Below are positions 31,887-42,086 of a stretch of 64,000 nt of DNA, piece by piece. The DNA comes from Paenibacillus sp. 32352 (GTDB lineage Bacteria; Bacillota; Bacilli; Paenibacillales; NBRC-103111), in NCBI RefSeq assembly GCF_002042965.1, contig NZ_MZNT01000018.1:1-64000 (forward strand). Reading direction: 5' to 3'. Position 1 is the stretch's first letter, and each line of letters begins with the position of its first letter. A model generated the notes under the pieces. The model had not been told where the DNA came from, ran no database searches, and saw only the letters and a program-made list of their open reading frames with translations. The position numbers and the translations under genes were made by a program.

Positions 31887-32876
31887 TTAGGAAGTGCGTC
31901 TTCGTGTCAAATGAATGAATGTAATGGCAAGCGCCAGAACGAGGACGGTCCCTTTAATGATATCGAAGGCGTAATAAGGCAGATTGAGCATGGTCAGCCC
32001 GTTCAGCAGAACCCCGATCAGCACGGCCCCGAAGAACGTACCGATCACGTTGGGCTTTCCGGCCCCGAAGACGGAGAAGCCGACGAACACGGCCGCCACG
32101 GATTCCATAAGAAGCGGGGACCCTGCGTCAATCTGTCCGGAGCCGACGCGTGCAGCGAACAGGATGCCGCCGATAGCCGCGAAGATGCCGGAGAGCACGT
32201 AGGCCAATGTCCGCACGCGGCTGACGGAAATACCGGAGAGGCGTGCTGCTTCCTTGTTGCCGCCAGTTACATACAATTGACGGCCCCAACGGGTGTAGGT
32301 TAAAAAGATATGAACGACGATAACAGCGACGATCATCAGCACCACCGGTACCGGAAGCCCGAACAGCTTGCCTTGACCGATCCAGAGGAAGGATTCGGTA
32401 AATTTGCCGGGAGCCTTCGTGCCATCCTGCATCTGCATGTTGTTATAGATGGAGAAGCCTTTGGTGTACGTCTTATGCACGCCGCCGATGATGTACATGA
32501 CGGCCAGCGTGGCGAGCAAGTCGGGGATCCGCACCTTGACGATCAGCAGGGCGTTCAATAGCCCGATGACGACGCCGATCAGCAGAGGCACCGTCAGCAC
32601 GACAACCAGCGGAAGCTGGTACCATACCATCATTGATGCGACCACGACGGTCGTTAGTGACACGGTGGAGCCGACTGAGAGATCGAATCCGTCCACGATC
32701 TGCGAGAACGTCACTCCGATCGCGACGAAGGTCACGATAGAGATCGACCGGAGAATGTCGGCCATATTATCATAGGATAAGAAATTTTCGTTGACGACGG
32801 AGAACACGACGATAACCGCCGCAATAATGATTAACGCTCCATATTTATAGGAATAATCGAGCAGCTTGTCTTTCAC
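31887..32876 (-). CDS. sugar ABC permease, RbsC family
   Basis: 329 aa with about ten membrane helices. DLSVGSTVSLTTVVVASMMV and the later GKPNVIGTFFGAVLIGVLLN are typical of RbsC/XylH-type permeases. It forms the membrane channel of the importer encoded with the ATPase (overlap of four bases) and the lipoprotein. The sugar is not identifiable; the absence of a kinase or isomerase nearby leaves ribose, galactose, autoinducer-2 and others open. Confidence 0.9.
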   Translation of the reverse strand: MKDKLLDYSYKYGALIIIAAVIVVFSVVNENFLSYDNMADILRSISIVTFVAIGVTFSQIVDGFDLSVGSTVSLTTVVVASMMVWYQLPLVVVLTVPLLIGVVIGLLNALLIVKVRIPDLLATLAVMYIIGGVHKTYTKGFSIYNNMQMQDGTKAPGKFTESFLWIGQGKLFGLPVPVVLMIVAVIVVHIFLTYTRWGRQLYVTGGNKEAARLSGISVSRVRTLAYVLSGIFAAIGGILFAARVGSGQIDAGSPLLMESVAAVFVGFSVFGAGKPNVIGTFFGAVLIGVLLNGLTMLNLPYYAFDIIKGTVLVLALAITFIHLTRRRTS

Positions 32877-34390
32877 TGTACCACAGCCTCCCCTGCACTG
32901 GCATAATACAAAATTTGCTCCTGCGTAGCTTCATCGCGCCGCAATTCTTTGACAATCTGCCCGTAGCTCATGACAAGAATCCGATCGGCAATCCCTAATA
33001 TTTCGGGGATTTCACACGATAAGTACAGAATCCCCTTGCCTTCCTGGGCAAGCCGGCCGATGAGACGGAAGATATCGCTCTTGGCGCCGACGTCGACCCC
33101 TTTGGTCGGCTCGTCGAACAGGTAGACCTGCGCATCGGTCGGCAGCCATTTGCCTACGGCAACCTTCTGCTGGTTGCCTCCGCTTAAATATTGAACCGCC
33201 TGCTCCATATTCGGCGGTTGAATGCCCAACTGCCGTATCATTTCGGCAGCATTGGCGACCTCCTTGGCCCGCTGTACGAAGCCAAGGGAGCTGAAGAGCT
33301 TCAGCAGCGGCAGAGACAGGTTATGCTTGATGCTTTGCTCCACCAGAATGCCCTGCTTGCGGCGTTCCTCCGGGATGAGGGCGATGCCTTCCCGGACGGC
33401 TGCGGTAGGGCTGGACAGCCTGACCGGCTTGCCCTGAATCCGAATTTCCCCGCGGTCCATCGGATCGGCGCCGAACAGGACGCGGGACAGTTCGGTTTTA
33501 CCCGCGCCGACCAGTCCTACGACGCCGACGATTTCGCCCCGGTGAACGGTCAAGTTGACGCCGCGGACCTTGGTCGAGAACGTAATGTCCTTGGCCTCGA
33601 GCAGCGGCTCGCCGATGGCGACCTGTACCTTGGGGAATTCCTCCTCGAACGTTCTCCCGAGCATTTGCTCGATGACCGCCTGCGCGTTCGTCTCCGCCGC
33701 AGGCACGGTGGTGATCCGCTGACCGTCCCGCATCACCGTTACCCGGTCGCTGATGCGGAATACCTCGTTCAGACGGTGTGAAATAAAGATGCAGCCGACA
33801 CCTTCCGATTTGAGACGCTCCATAATGCGGAACAGCTGATCGGCCTCTTCATTGCTGAGAGGAGCCGTCGGTTCGTCGAAAATAATGAATTTGGCTTTTT
33901 GCGCCAAGGCGCGGGCAATAAGGACAAGCTGCTTCTGCGCAATGCTGAGCTCGGCGACTTGGCGGCGGACATCGATAGCAAGACCGATCTCGCGCAATAT
34001 GCGATCGGCTTCCTTATTCAGGCTGCCCCAATGTACCCAGCCGCTTCCGGTCCGCCGGGTCATCCGGTCGAGCATAATATTCTCGGCTACGGTCAATCTC
34101 GACACCAATGCGGTATCCACCTCTTGGTAGACGCATTGAATACCGCTGTTCATCGCGTCGCTCGGTCCATGAATGGCAAGAGGCTTCCCGTCGATGGAGA
34201 TTTGCCCTTCATCCGGGATGTAGGCGCCGGCCAGCACTTTAATCAGCGTGCTTTTCCCGGCTCCGTTGGCGCCGAGCAGTGCATGAATCTCGCCGCCGCG
34301 CACCTCAAAGTCCACCTGCTGAAGCGCCTTAACGCCGGGAAACGATTTGGATATCCGGTTCATTTGCAGTAAGGCGGTGGATAGGGACAT
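32873..34390 (-). CDS. sugar ABC ATPase, RbsA family (two nucleotide-binding domains)
   Basis: 505 aa with two fused ATPase domains. N-half: Walker A GANGAGKST (about 38-46), Walker B FIIFDEPTAPLS. C-half: degenerate Walker A GLVGAGKTE (about 290), signature LSGGNQQKVAVGKW (about 400), Walker B VYLFDEPTKGVD. Typical for the monosaccharide importer family. Stop overlaps the permease start (ATGA). A weak terminator separates it from the upstream lipoprotein gene. Confidence 0.92.
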   Translation of the reverse strand: MSLSTALLQMNRISKSFPGVKALQQVDFEVRGGEIHALLGANGAGKSTLIKVLAGAYIPDEGQISIDGKPLAIHGPSDAMNSGIQCVYQEVDTALVSRLTVAENIMLDRMTRRTGSGWVHWGSLNKEADRILREIGLAIDVRRQVAELSIAQKQLVLIARALAQKAKFIIFDEPTAPLSNEEADQLFRIMERLKSEGVGCIFISHRLNEVFRISDRVTVMRDGQRITTVPAAETNAQAVIEQMLGRTFEEEFPKVQVAIGEPLLEAKDITFSTKVRGVNLTVHRGEIVGVVGLVGAGKTELSRVLFGADPMDRGEIRIQGKPVRLSSPTAAVREGIALIPEERRKQGILVEQSIKHNLSLPLLKLFSSLGFVQRAKEVANAAEMIRQLGIQPPNMEQAVQYLSGGNQQKVAVGKWLPTDAQVYLFDEPTKGVDVGAKSDIFRLIGRLAQEGKGILYLSCEIPEILGIADRILVMSYGQIVKELRRDEATQEQILYYASAGEAVVQ

Positions 34391-34414
34391 CGTTCATCAC
34401 ACTCCTTATTTCAA

Positions 34415-34446
34415 TGGAAAATCCCATCGGGAGGTTCCGATGGGAT
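34415..34446 (-). terminator. intra-operon hairpin (partial terminator)
   Basis: ATCCCATCGG (34421-34430) pairs with CCGATGGGAT (34437-34446); the minus strand continues TTTTCC. Placed between the binding-protein gene and the ABC genes, it likely keeps the lipoprotein more abundant than the transporter by partial termination or mRNA protection. Confidence 0.75.
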
Positions 34447-34464
34447 CAATAGCTCATTACCGAA

Positions 34465-35556
34465 TTACTTCGCGGCAGGCTGCTTCTCAGCTTGCTTCAG
34501 CCAATCGGTGTAACCTTGCTGACTGTTGCCCCAGCCCTTCACATGCTCGCTAAGCTGAGCAGTGGAGATTTGGCTGCTTGGCAATTGGTCGCGGGATACG
34601 AACACGGGGTCCAGTACGATTTTGTCCGGCGTTTGGTCGCCGTGCAGCTTCTGGTACAGGTAGCGGACTTGAATTCGGCCGATATCCTTAGGATCTACGG
34701 CTGCGGAAGCTACCCAAGGGCTTTTGGTATCTTGAATCATTTGCAAGTCTTCATCGCTCATATCGATGCCGTATACTTTGATTTCGGTACGTCCGGCTTG
34801 CTGGATTGCGCGGGAAGCGCCTTTTGCGAATTCATCCCATGCAGCCCATACTGCAGTAATATCGCCTTTGTTCGGGTATTTTTTCAAGATTGCTTCCATT
34901 TGGGATTGCGTATCCAGTGCCGTGTTTTGAGAAGCGGCGCCGAATGCGGCGATCTCCTTGATATCTTTGTTTTTATCCATGAATTCTTTGTAAGCGACTT
35001 GTCTGCGCTCCATCGGAGCGAAGCCGGCTACCCAGATCTTGACGATGTTGCCTTTGCCGCCGATGTCTTTGCTCATTTTATCCAGAGTCACTTCGGCCAT
35101 TTTTTGGTCGCCTTGCTCCAGTACGGTTATGCCTGGCTTCTGGATGTCGGCGTCAAACGCGACAACCGGAATTTTTTTATCCAATGCCTTCTGCACGCCT
35201 TGATCCAATGCTTCGGCTGTACCGTGGTCGATCAGAATACCGTCGAATTTCTGGTTGATCGCAGCGTCCAGATGCGAAGACATTTTAGCCAAGTCGCCGT
35301 CGGCTGTAAATACAGTAACCTTGCCGCCGAGCTTTTCTACTTGCTCCTTCACGCCCTCTATGTACTGCGCGGAGAATGTACCCAGATTGATTTGCATAAT
35401 CAATGCGATTTTTTTATTCTCTAACGAGCTTCCGCCAGCACTGGCATTAGATCCGTTATCTGCAGGCTTCGCTTCCGGTTTGGCCCCGCATGCCGCCAAG
35501 CTGATGGCGAGAATCAGGACGAGCACGAGAGCTATACTTTGTTTCAAACGCTTCAC
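34465..35556 (-). CDS. sugar-binding lipoprotein, RbsB-like
   Basis: 363 aa. Lipobox LAACG with Cys23, an Asn/Ser linker, then a periplasmic-binding-protein type I fold (about 48-345). Motifs include KKIALIMQINLGTFSAQYIEG, DGILIDHGTAEALDQG and KIPVVAFDADI. It delivers a sugar-like ligand to the transporter encoded downstream. The ATG at 35556 follows GGGGGAGG. First gene of the operon. Confidence 0.92.
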   Translation of the reverse strand: MKRLKQSIALVLVLILAISLAACGAKPEAKPADNGSNASAGGSSLENKKIALIMQINLGTFSAQYIEGVKEQVEKLGGKVTVFTADGDLAKMSSHLDAAINQKFDGILIDHGTAEALDQGVQKALDKKIPVVAFDADIQKPGITVLEQGDQKMAEVTLDKMSKDIGGKGNIVKIWVAGFAPMERRQVAYKEFMDKNKDIKEIAAFGAASQNTALDTQSQMEAILKKYPNKGDITAVWAAWDEFAKGASRAIQQAGRTEIKVYGIDMSDEDLQMIQDTKSPWVASAAVDPKDIGRIQVRYLYQKLHGDQTPDKIVLDPVFVSRDQLPSSQISTAQLSEHVKGWGNSQQGYTDWLKQAEKQPAAK

Positions 35557-35860
35557 GATGAGTTGCCTCCCCCGAATAATTAATTATTTATAATTCCAAT
35601 AAGAATACTTGGTAAACATATTTTATCACCACGCTATGAAAATAGCAATGATTTTTGCAGGTTTCGACATATTGCGACTCAGCTAGTCCATATGTTATCA
35701 CAGCAGCCACAGAATGAGAATAACCAATTTTTTTAGGAGCAGGCTCATTTCAGCCGAAGCGCCATTTTAATAAAAAAGATTTCCAATCTAGTGACAACTA
35801 TGTGACAAAACAACTAGAATAGAATTATAGAAAGGTGTCTCTCAAGGAGGGATCCGTTTG
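35557..35860. other. divergent intergenic region
   Basis: 304 bases between the RbsB-like gene and the membrane AraC gene. The AraC side has the direct repeat GTGACAactatGTGACA (about 35793-35809) overlapping a plausible -35, with a -10-like TATAGA at about 35827-35832. No gene or cre site was seen. Confidence 0.45.
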
Positions 35861-38239
35861 ATGTTTTGGAGAACGATTCGGTCTAGACGTCGCAGTGTCG
35901 TGCTGACATGGCTGCTTTCTTATTTGGCTGTGTTGCTGCTGCCTGTCCTTATTAGCATTATCGTGTATAACTCTTCGAGCAAAACATTGGAAAGTGAGAT
36001 CCACCAGGCTAACGACGCCCTGTTGAAGCAGGTACGAGAGATTATGGATAACCAGTTTCAGTCGATGGAGCGGCTGAGCTTTGAGATGACCTGGAACGTC
36101 AAGGTGCAGGACTTGCTGTATTCGAACAAATACCGGTTTCCGAATGATCAGCGGTACGACATGTTTCAAGTGACTCAGGATTTGAAGTTGTACAAATCGT
36201 CGTATCCTTCCATCGACTATTTCTACATTTATTATGCGGCGGATGACGTCCTGCTGCTGCCCACGTTTACGAGGGATTTGGGCTTGGGCTACGAGCTTCT
36301 GCATAAAGGCGGGACCTTGACCTATGATCAATGGCTCCGGACTTTGCAGCAAAAAAACTATAAAGGCTTTATTCCGATGCCTTGGATCGGAGAAGACGGC
36401 AAATTAAGGAAAGCGGTTGCATATGTCAGCTCCTATGCGACAGACCCCGGGGAGCAGCCGATTGGGGCTAATGTCATCTTACTAGATCAGGCGCGCATTC
36501 TTGGAGCTATTGCGAATATGCAGTTTTACCGCGAGGGCCAGGTGCTGATTCTTAATAAGGATAACCAGGTGCTTGTGTCGAGCACGAACGATACGCTGCC
36601 GGATGCGTTCCCCTACTCCCAGCTGGAGGGAAATACGGGACTGTTTTATTTCAATAACAAGGACGGGGAGAAGATGGAAGGCTTCTATATTCATTCCGCC
36701 CGGTCCGAATTGAAGTATGTATCCATCGTTCCAAGCAAGCTGTATTGGAAAAAGGCGGAGCAGGTCCGCAACTTGACTTATATGAGCATTCTGATCAGCT
36801 TGCTCGGCGGGATTACGCTCACCTATTTCTTCCTGCGCAAAAATTATGTGCCTGTTCGCCAGCTGGTGCAAGCCTTTGCCGGGAAAAGCGCGGTGTCCAT
36901 GAATGAAGGGGGCAACGAGTTTCATTATATTGAGCAATCGATACAGAACACTTTAAGGGAGATGGATAAATTCACGGCTCAGATGAGGCAGCAGCGCCAA
37001 GTGCTGAAATCGAATTTTATCGTGAAGCTGCTCAAGGGCAAGCTGGACAGCCAGGTACCAATCGATGAGGCATTGACGGCCTATCATATGCAGCCTCTGT
37101 CGGACAGCTATGCGGTCATGCTCTTGTATGTCAAGGAAAGAGGGCCGTTCTTCGAACGCATTCAGGGGATGGAAACCGGAGATAAGCATATGCTGCTCCA
37201 GTTTATTGTAGCGAATGTCGTAGAAGAGCTGGTGAACCGGCAGCACCGCGGCTATGTCGCGGAAATCGACGAGACGTTCGCTTGCCTGATCAATTTCAAT
37301 CCGAAGGATGATAACGGGCGATTGGAGCAGCTGTTCCAGATTGCGGGCGAAGCACAGGCGTTTCTGCTGGAGCGTTATCAGATTCATATGACTTTAGCGA
37401 TCAGCGGCATCCACGGTTCTCTCAATGGAATAGCGCAGGCCTACTCGGAAGCGCTGGATGCGATGGAATATAAGCTGGTGATGGGCAATAGCGATATCCT
37501 GGCTTACCCGATGCTCCGCCAAGAGGCCGGGCAGGACGATAATGCCGGCTACTACTATCCGCTCTCGGTCGAGCAGCAGTGGATGAATGCAATGAAAATC
37601 GGTGATCTTGGCCGGGCCAAGCAGACGCTGGAGGAGATTATCGAGCGCAACTTCAACCGTCAGCCCGCGCTGTCCATACCGCTTGCCAAGTGTCTGATGT
37701 TTAATTTGGCCAGCACGATGATCAAAACGACGCAGGAAATCGGCAGCGGCCAGGGGCCGTTCTTACGCAACAATCCAGTGTCCGTTGAACGGCTGCTAAG
37801 CTGTGAAACGGTAAAAGAAATGCAGGTCGAGCTCATCGGCATGCTGGAGAAGGTATGCAAGTACACGTCCGACAAGCGGCAGCAAAATATACAGCAGGCT
37901 CGTCAGGAGGCGCTTAGAGAGCTGGTCGACAGCGTGGTTGCATTCATCGAAGAGCACTATCACGACGTGAACCTGAACATCACCATGATCGGCGATTATT
38001 TGGATATGAAGCCGGCCTACGTGTCCAAGCTGTTCAAGGATCAGACAGGCGGCGGCTTGCTCGATTACATTAACAAGGTTCGTATCGAGAAGGCAAAGGC
38101 CATGATTGTGGAGCAGAAGAAAAGCATAAGCGATGTCTCCGCACTCGTCGGTTTTAATGATCCGAATGCGTTTATCCGCACGTTTAAAAAATATGAAGGC
38201 ATCACTCCAGGCAAATTTAAGGAAACCTGGAGCGCCTAA
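35861..38239 (+). CDS. membrane-anchored AraC regulator
   Basis: 792 aa. Membrane helix 1 (about 14-36) and helix 2 (about 305-325) enclose an extracellular Cache-like sensor domain (about 38-300); a cytoplasmic linker follows, and the C-terminal AraC HTH lies at about 690-790 (ITMIGDYLDMKPAYVSKLFK, then ISDVSALVGFNDPNAFIRTF). This single-protein sensor architecture is common in Paenibacillus and usually activates the adjacent sugar importer, here the SBP/permease operon 210 bases downstream. AAGGAGGG (35844-35851) fits ATG 35861; TTG 35858 is possible. Confidence 0.9.
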   Translation: MFWRTIRSRRRSVVLTWLLSYLAVLLLPVLISIIVYNSSSKTLESEIHQANDALLKQVREIMDNQFQSMERLSFEMTWNVKVQDLLYSNKYRFPNDQRYDMFQVTQDLKLYKSSYPSIDYFYIYYAADDVLLLPTFTRDLGLGYELLHKGGTLTYDQWLRTLQQKNYKGFIPMPWIGEDGKLRKAVAYVSSYATDPGEQPIGANVILLDQARILGAIANMQFYREGQVLILNKDNQVLVSSTNDTLPDAFPYSQLEGNTGLFYFNNKDGEKMEGFYIHSARSELKYVSIVPSKLYWKKAEQVRNLTYMSILISLLGGITLTYFFLRKNYVPVRQLVQAFAGKSAVSMNEGGNEFHYIEQSIQNTLREMDKFTAQMRQQRQVLKSNFIVKLLKGKLDSQVPIDEALTAYHMQPLSDSYAVMLLYVKERGPFFERIQGMETGDKHMLLQFIVANVVEELVNRQHRGYVAEIDETFACLINFNPKDDNGRLEQLFQIAGEAQAFLLERYQIHMTLAISGIHGSLNGIAQAYSEALDAMEYKLVMGNSDILAYPMLRQEAGQDDNAGYYYPLSVEQQWMNAMKIGDLGRAKQTLEEIIERNFNRQPALSIPLAKCLMFNLASTMIKTTQEIGSGQGPFLRNNPVSVERLLSCETVKEMQVELIGMLEKVCKYTSDKRQQNIQQARQEALRELVDSVVAFIEEHYHDVNLNITMIGDYLDMKPAYVSKLFKDQTGGGLLDYINKVRIEKAKAMIVEQKKSISDVSALVGFNDPNAFIRTFKKYEGITPGKFKETWSA

Positions 38240-38250
38240 AGCTTGCTTGG

Positions 38251-38296
38251 AAAGCGGCCGTTTCGTTAATTCAGCGCGTGAACGGCCGCTTTTTGG
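38251..38296 (+). terminator. intrinsic terminator after the AraC gene
   Basis: AAGCGGCCGTT pairs with AACGGCCGCTTTTTGG across a 25-base loop. Confidence 0.85.
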
Positions 38297-38379
38297 ATAA
38301 ATTGAAGATTGATTTGGCCATTTTGCAGATCGTCTGGTCACTATTGAGGATGAAAATAGAGAAATTGCATATATCTATT

Positions 38380-38393
38380 TGTAAGCGTTGCCA
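38380..38393. promoter_or_regulatory. cre (CcpA) site
   Basis: TGTAAGCGTTGCCA matches 13 of 14 positions of the Bacillus cre consensus TGWAANCGNTNWCA. It lies 60 bases before the solute-binding-protein gene, suggesting carbon catabolite repression of the importer. Confidence 0.65.
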
Positions 38394-38452
38394 TTATGAT
38401 CGGGTTAGGAATTGCAGCACATACCTAATCGAGAAATGGGAGGTCACTAGCG

Positions 38453-40090
38453 ATGAAGAAAAGAAGGAAACTCATCCCTATTGTAACGATCGCCACCATG
38501 ATGGGCAGCTTGATTGCAGCTTGCTCCAATCAATCTTCCGCACCAACGGACACAGGCAAGCAGCCTCAAGGAGGAGCAACAGCTCCAGCGTCTGCAACGA
38601 CGTATCCGATAAAAACGGACAAAACCTTAACCTATTGGGCCGAAATCAACGGAAACACAGTAGGGATCAAATCCGCCCTGGGCGATATCCCATTCTTTCA
38701 GGAATGGCAAAAAAGAACCGGCGTGCCTATGAAGTTCTCTTCACCCGTGGTGAACCAGGCGAAGGAAGGCTTGAACGTTCTTCTCGCTTCAGGCGAGCTG
38801 CCGGATATGATTGAATACAACTGGCTTGATTTTCCGGGAGGTCCGGAGAAGGCCATTAAAGACGGTTATATATTGAAGCTTAATGATCTGATCGATAAGA
38901 ACGCCCCGAACCTGAAGAAATATTTGAAGGAGCACCCGGACGTCGACAAGATGGTCAAGACGGATAACGGCAACTATTTCGCCTTCCCGTTCATCCGCGG
39001 CGACGAATATTTGAAGGTATTCCAAGGACCGATCGTCCGCAAGGATTGGCTCGATGAGCTGGGCCTGGAGGTTCCGACCACCATTGACGAATGGTATACG
39101 GTACTGAAGGCGTTCAAGGAGAAAAAAGGCGCTGCCGCCCCGCTGTCCTTCTTCAGCGTACCGCGGCCGCTTGAGCAAATTTACAACGGAGCCTTTATCG
39201 GTGCCTTCGGCATCAACCGGTTGTTCTATTCGGACAACGGGCAAATCAAGTTCGGTCCCGCCCAGCCGGAATACAAGGAATTTCTTGCTACCTTCCGCAA
39301 GTGGTACGCAGAAGGCTTGATCGACAAAAATATCGCGACGGTGGACAGCAAAACGCTGGATGCCAATCTCGCTTCCAATGCGACCGGTGCCACCATCGGC
39401 AACACCGGCGGGGGTATCGGCAAATGGATGCCTATCCTGACGGCCAAAGATCCTAAAGCGAATCTGGTAGCCGCCCCCTATCCGGTATTGAAAAAGGGCG
39501 ATGTCCCTCGCTTCGGGCAAAAAGACCCTGCCTTCGCTCCAGGCGGCATGGTTGCCATTACGGCCAATTCCAAGAACGCGGAGCTGGCCGCCAAGCTGCT
39601 CGATTATGGCTATAGCGACGAGGGCCATATGTTCTTCAACTTCGGAACCGAAGGCGTCAGCTACAAGATGGAGAACGGCTATCCGAAGTATACCGATCTG
39701 CTGATGAAAAACCCGGATAAGCTGGCTCCTTCCCAAGCCATGTCCCTGTACATTCGCGGTAACTACAACGGGCCGTTTGTTCAGGATAAGCGCTATATTG
39801 AGCAATATTTGACTTTGCAGCAGCAAAAGGACGCCATTCCTGTCTGGTCCAAAACCGATGTAGACAAATATGCGCTGCCTCCGATTACGGCTACGCCTCA
39901 AGAAAGCACGGAGCTGGCTAAAATCATGACGGACGTGAACACGCTGGTAGATGAAATGACACTCAAAATCATTCTTGGCAACGAGCCGCTGGAAAACTTC
40001 GATAAGTATATGGCGAAGCTCAAAACGCTGAACCTGGACCGCGCCATCGAGATCGAGAAGGCCGCCCTGGATCGCTATAACAAACGTTAA
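38453..40090 (+). CDS. extracellular solute-binding lipoprotein, LipO/family 1 type
   Basis: 545 aa. Lipoprotein signal with lipobox IAACS (Cys23), a Ser/Thr/Pro linker, then a large type II binding fold (about 55-545). KTLTYWAEINGN, KDWLDELGLEVPTTIDEWYT and MVAITANSKNAELAAKLLDY are typical of the Paenibacillus family that binds oligosaccharides or their breakdown products. Operon with two permeases; no ATPase gene is present, as usual, because a shared MsmK-like ATPase is used. AAATGGGAGG precedes ATG 38453. Confidence 0.92.
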   Translation: MKKRRKLIPIVTIATMMGSLIAACSNQSSAPTDTGKQPQGGATAPASATTYPIKTDKTLTYWAEINGNTVGIKSALGDIPFFQEWQKRTGVPMKFSSPVVNQAKEGLNVLLASGELPDMIEYNWLDFPGGPEKAIKDGYILKLNDLIDKNAPNLKKYLKEHPDVDKMVKTDNGNYFAFPFIRGDEYLKVFQGPIVRKDWLDELGLEVPTTIDEWYTVLKAFKEKKGAAAPLSFFSVPRPLEQIYNGAFIGAFGINRLFYSDNGQIKFGPAQPEYKEFLATFRKWYAEGLIDKNIATVDSKTLDANLASNATGATIGNTGGGIGKWMPILTAKDPKANLVAAPYPVLKKGDVPRFGQKDPAFAPGGMVAITANSKNAELAAKLLDYGYSDEGHMFFNFGTEGVSYKMENGYPKYTDLLMKNPDKLAPSQAMSLYIRGNYNGPFVQDKRYIEQYLTLQQQKDAIPVWSKTDVDKYALPPITATPQESTELAKIMTDVNTLVDEMTLKIILGNEPLENFDKYMAKLKTLNLDRAIEIEKAALDRYNKR

Positions 40091-40209
40091 TAGGCCAATC
40101 GCAGCGGGGCGGGGCTAACGCAGTCCCTCCCTGCTGTGAACCGGCTGTCCGGCTATTCCTGTCATGGTTTCTATTGAGGTTACGGACTTTGAGGAAGGAG
40201 GGGAATGAT

Positions 40210-41172
40210 ATGGCCAAGACGATGGCTGTACAAACGACCGAATCTGCCGCTATGCGCCGCCGGAGCTTTTCCTCCCGGGTTGTCAGGGATTTTTTGCTCA
40301 ATAAATATTTGTATTTGATGATGGTGCCTGTTATCGTCTACTACGCTATTTTTCATTACGCACCGATGTACGGGGCCATCATTGCCTTTAAGGACTATAC
40401 CCCGATGAAAGGCATTCTGGGCAGCCCCTGGGTCGGCCTGGACAATTTCAAGGATTTTTTCAGCAGCTATTATTTTTGGCGTATTTTGAAAAATACTCTG
40501 ATTATCAGCCTATACTCCTTATGCTTTGAGTTCCCTGCGCCTATTATTTTGGCGATTCTCATCAATGAGGTCCGCAATGCGGCATTCAAGCGGGTTGTCC
40601 AATCCATTACGTATATGCCTTATTTCATATCCATGATTGTCATATGCGGAATGATCAAGGATTTCACGAACAGCGGGGGCGTCATCAACTCGATATTCGC
40701 CTTTTTCGGCGGAGACGGTCAAGCGATGCTGCAGAAGCCGGAGATGTTCCGGGGCATCTATATCGTATCGGAGATTTGGCAGAAAATCGGATGGGAATCG
40801 ATCATCTATATTGCTGCATTAATGAGCATCGACCAGGAACAGTACGAGGCGGCACGGATAGACGGCGCCGGGCGATGGAAGCAGATCCTGCACATTACGC
40901 TGCCGGGCATATTACCGACCATTACGATCCTGTTCATTCTTCGTATGGGCAATATGCTGAACGTAGGGTTCGAGAAAATTATTTTGCTGTACAATCCGGT
41001 TACTTACGACACGGCGGACGTTATTAATACGTTCGTATACCGGAAGGGCTTGCTTGAATTCGGCTGGAGCTACAGTTCGGCGGTCGGCTTGTTCAACTCG
41101 GTCTTTAATTTGGTGTTATTGATCTCCGCGAACTGGATCAGCCGCAAGGTCAATGAAAACAGCCTTTGGTGA
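40210..41172 (+). CDS. sugar ABC permease, LplB family
   Basis: 320 aa, six membrane helices. The EAA loop is YEAARIDGAGRWKQILHITL (about 213-232). N-terminal YLMMVPVIVYYAIFHYAPMY is the LplB/YteP hallmark. AAGGAGGGG (40193-40201) chooses ATG 40210 over the in-frame start at 40174. Pairs with the next permease. Confidence 0.92.
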   Translation: MAKTMAVQTTESAAMRRRSFSSRVVRDFLLNKYLYLMMVPVIVYYAIFHYAPMYGAIIAFKDYTPMKGILGSPWVGLDNFKDFFSSYYFWRILKNTLIISLYSLCFEFPAPIILAILINEVRNAAFKRVVQSITYMPYFISMIVICGMIKDFTNSGGVINSIFAFFGGDGQAMLQKPEMFRGIYIVSEIWQKIGWESIIYIAALMSIDQEQYEAARIDGAGRWKQILHITLPGILPTITILFILRMGNMLNVGFEKIILLYNPVTYDTADVINTFVYRKGLLEFGWSYSSAVGLFNSVFNLVLLISANWISRKVNENSLW

Positions 41173-41184
41173 GGAGGAACCGCT

Positions 41185-42066
41185 ATGAAACGGGATAACG
41201 ACCTTTCGGAACGCATTTTTGACTGGTGCATCCATATCGTACTGCTGCTGCTGGTTGTCGTTGCGCTGTATCCTCTGCTGCATGTTGCCTTCTCGTCCTT
41301 TAGCGACGCTAACCAGATCATCGCTCACCGGGGCGTGCTATGGAAGCCTCTAGGCTTTAGCGTAGAAGCTTATAAGAGCGTGTTCGATAATCCGGATATA
41401 TTAAAAGGGTACGGCAATACGCTGTTTATCGTTATCGTCGGAGTCATCATCAATTTGTTCGTGACCTCCCTCGGTGCCTATGTGCTCTCCCGCAAAAATG
41501 TGATGTGGAACAAGGTCTTCATCTTCGTTATAGTTCTTACGATGTTTTTTAACGGCGGGATGATCCCGTTGTATCTGATTGTCAAAAATGTCGGTCTCAT
41601 GAACTCCCTATGGGCGACGATCATACCGTTTGCGGTAAACACCTTCAACCTGATCATCATGCGCACCGCCTTCATGTCCGTACCGGACAGCCTGGAGGAG
41701 TCGGCCAAGATCGACGGGGCGAATCATTTTACCATCCTGTTCAAAATCATTATTCCGTTATCCATGCCGGTCATCGCCGTTATGATCCTGTATTATGCGG
41801 TGGAAAAATGGAACGGCTGGTTCTGGGCCTCGTTATTTTTGAAGGATCGTGAACTGTATCCGCTGCAGCTGATTCTCCGGGAAATACTGCTCGCCAATTC
41901 GACGGACAGCATGGCCTCGGGTGCTGCGGCAGCCGACAGGTTCCAGATTGGCGAGACCATCAAGTATGCGACCATCATGGTAGCCACGGTGCCGATCTTG
42001 TGCGTATACCCCTTTGTGCAAAAATACTTTGTCAAAGGCGTCATGGTGGGTGCTTTGAAGGGTTAA
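41185..42066 (+). CDS. sugar ABC permease, YtcP family
   Basis: 293 aa, six membrane helices. The EAA loop is LEESAKIDGANHFTILFKII (about 172-191); the C-terminal QKYFVKGVMVGALKG is the YtcP/carbohydrate permease ending. It starts 12 bases after the LplB-like gene with GAGGAGG. A terminator follows, ending the operon. Confidence 0.92.
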   Translation: MKRDNDLSERIFDWCIHIVLLLLVVVALYPLLHVAFSSFSDANQIIAHRGVLWKPLGFSVEAYKSVFDNPDILKGYGNTLFIVIVGVIINLFVTSLGAYVLSRKNVMWNKVFIFVIVLTMFFNGGMIPLYLIVKNVGLMNSLWATIIPFAVNTFNLIIMRTAFMSVPDSLEESAKIDGANHFTILFKIIIPLSMPVIAVMILYYAVEKWNGWFWASLFLKDRELYPLQLILREILLANSTDSMASGAAAADRFQIGETIKYATIMVATVPILCVYPFVQKYFVKGVMVGALKG

Positions 42067-42086
42067 CAGAGGTTTTGGAAAAAGAT

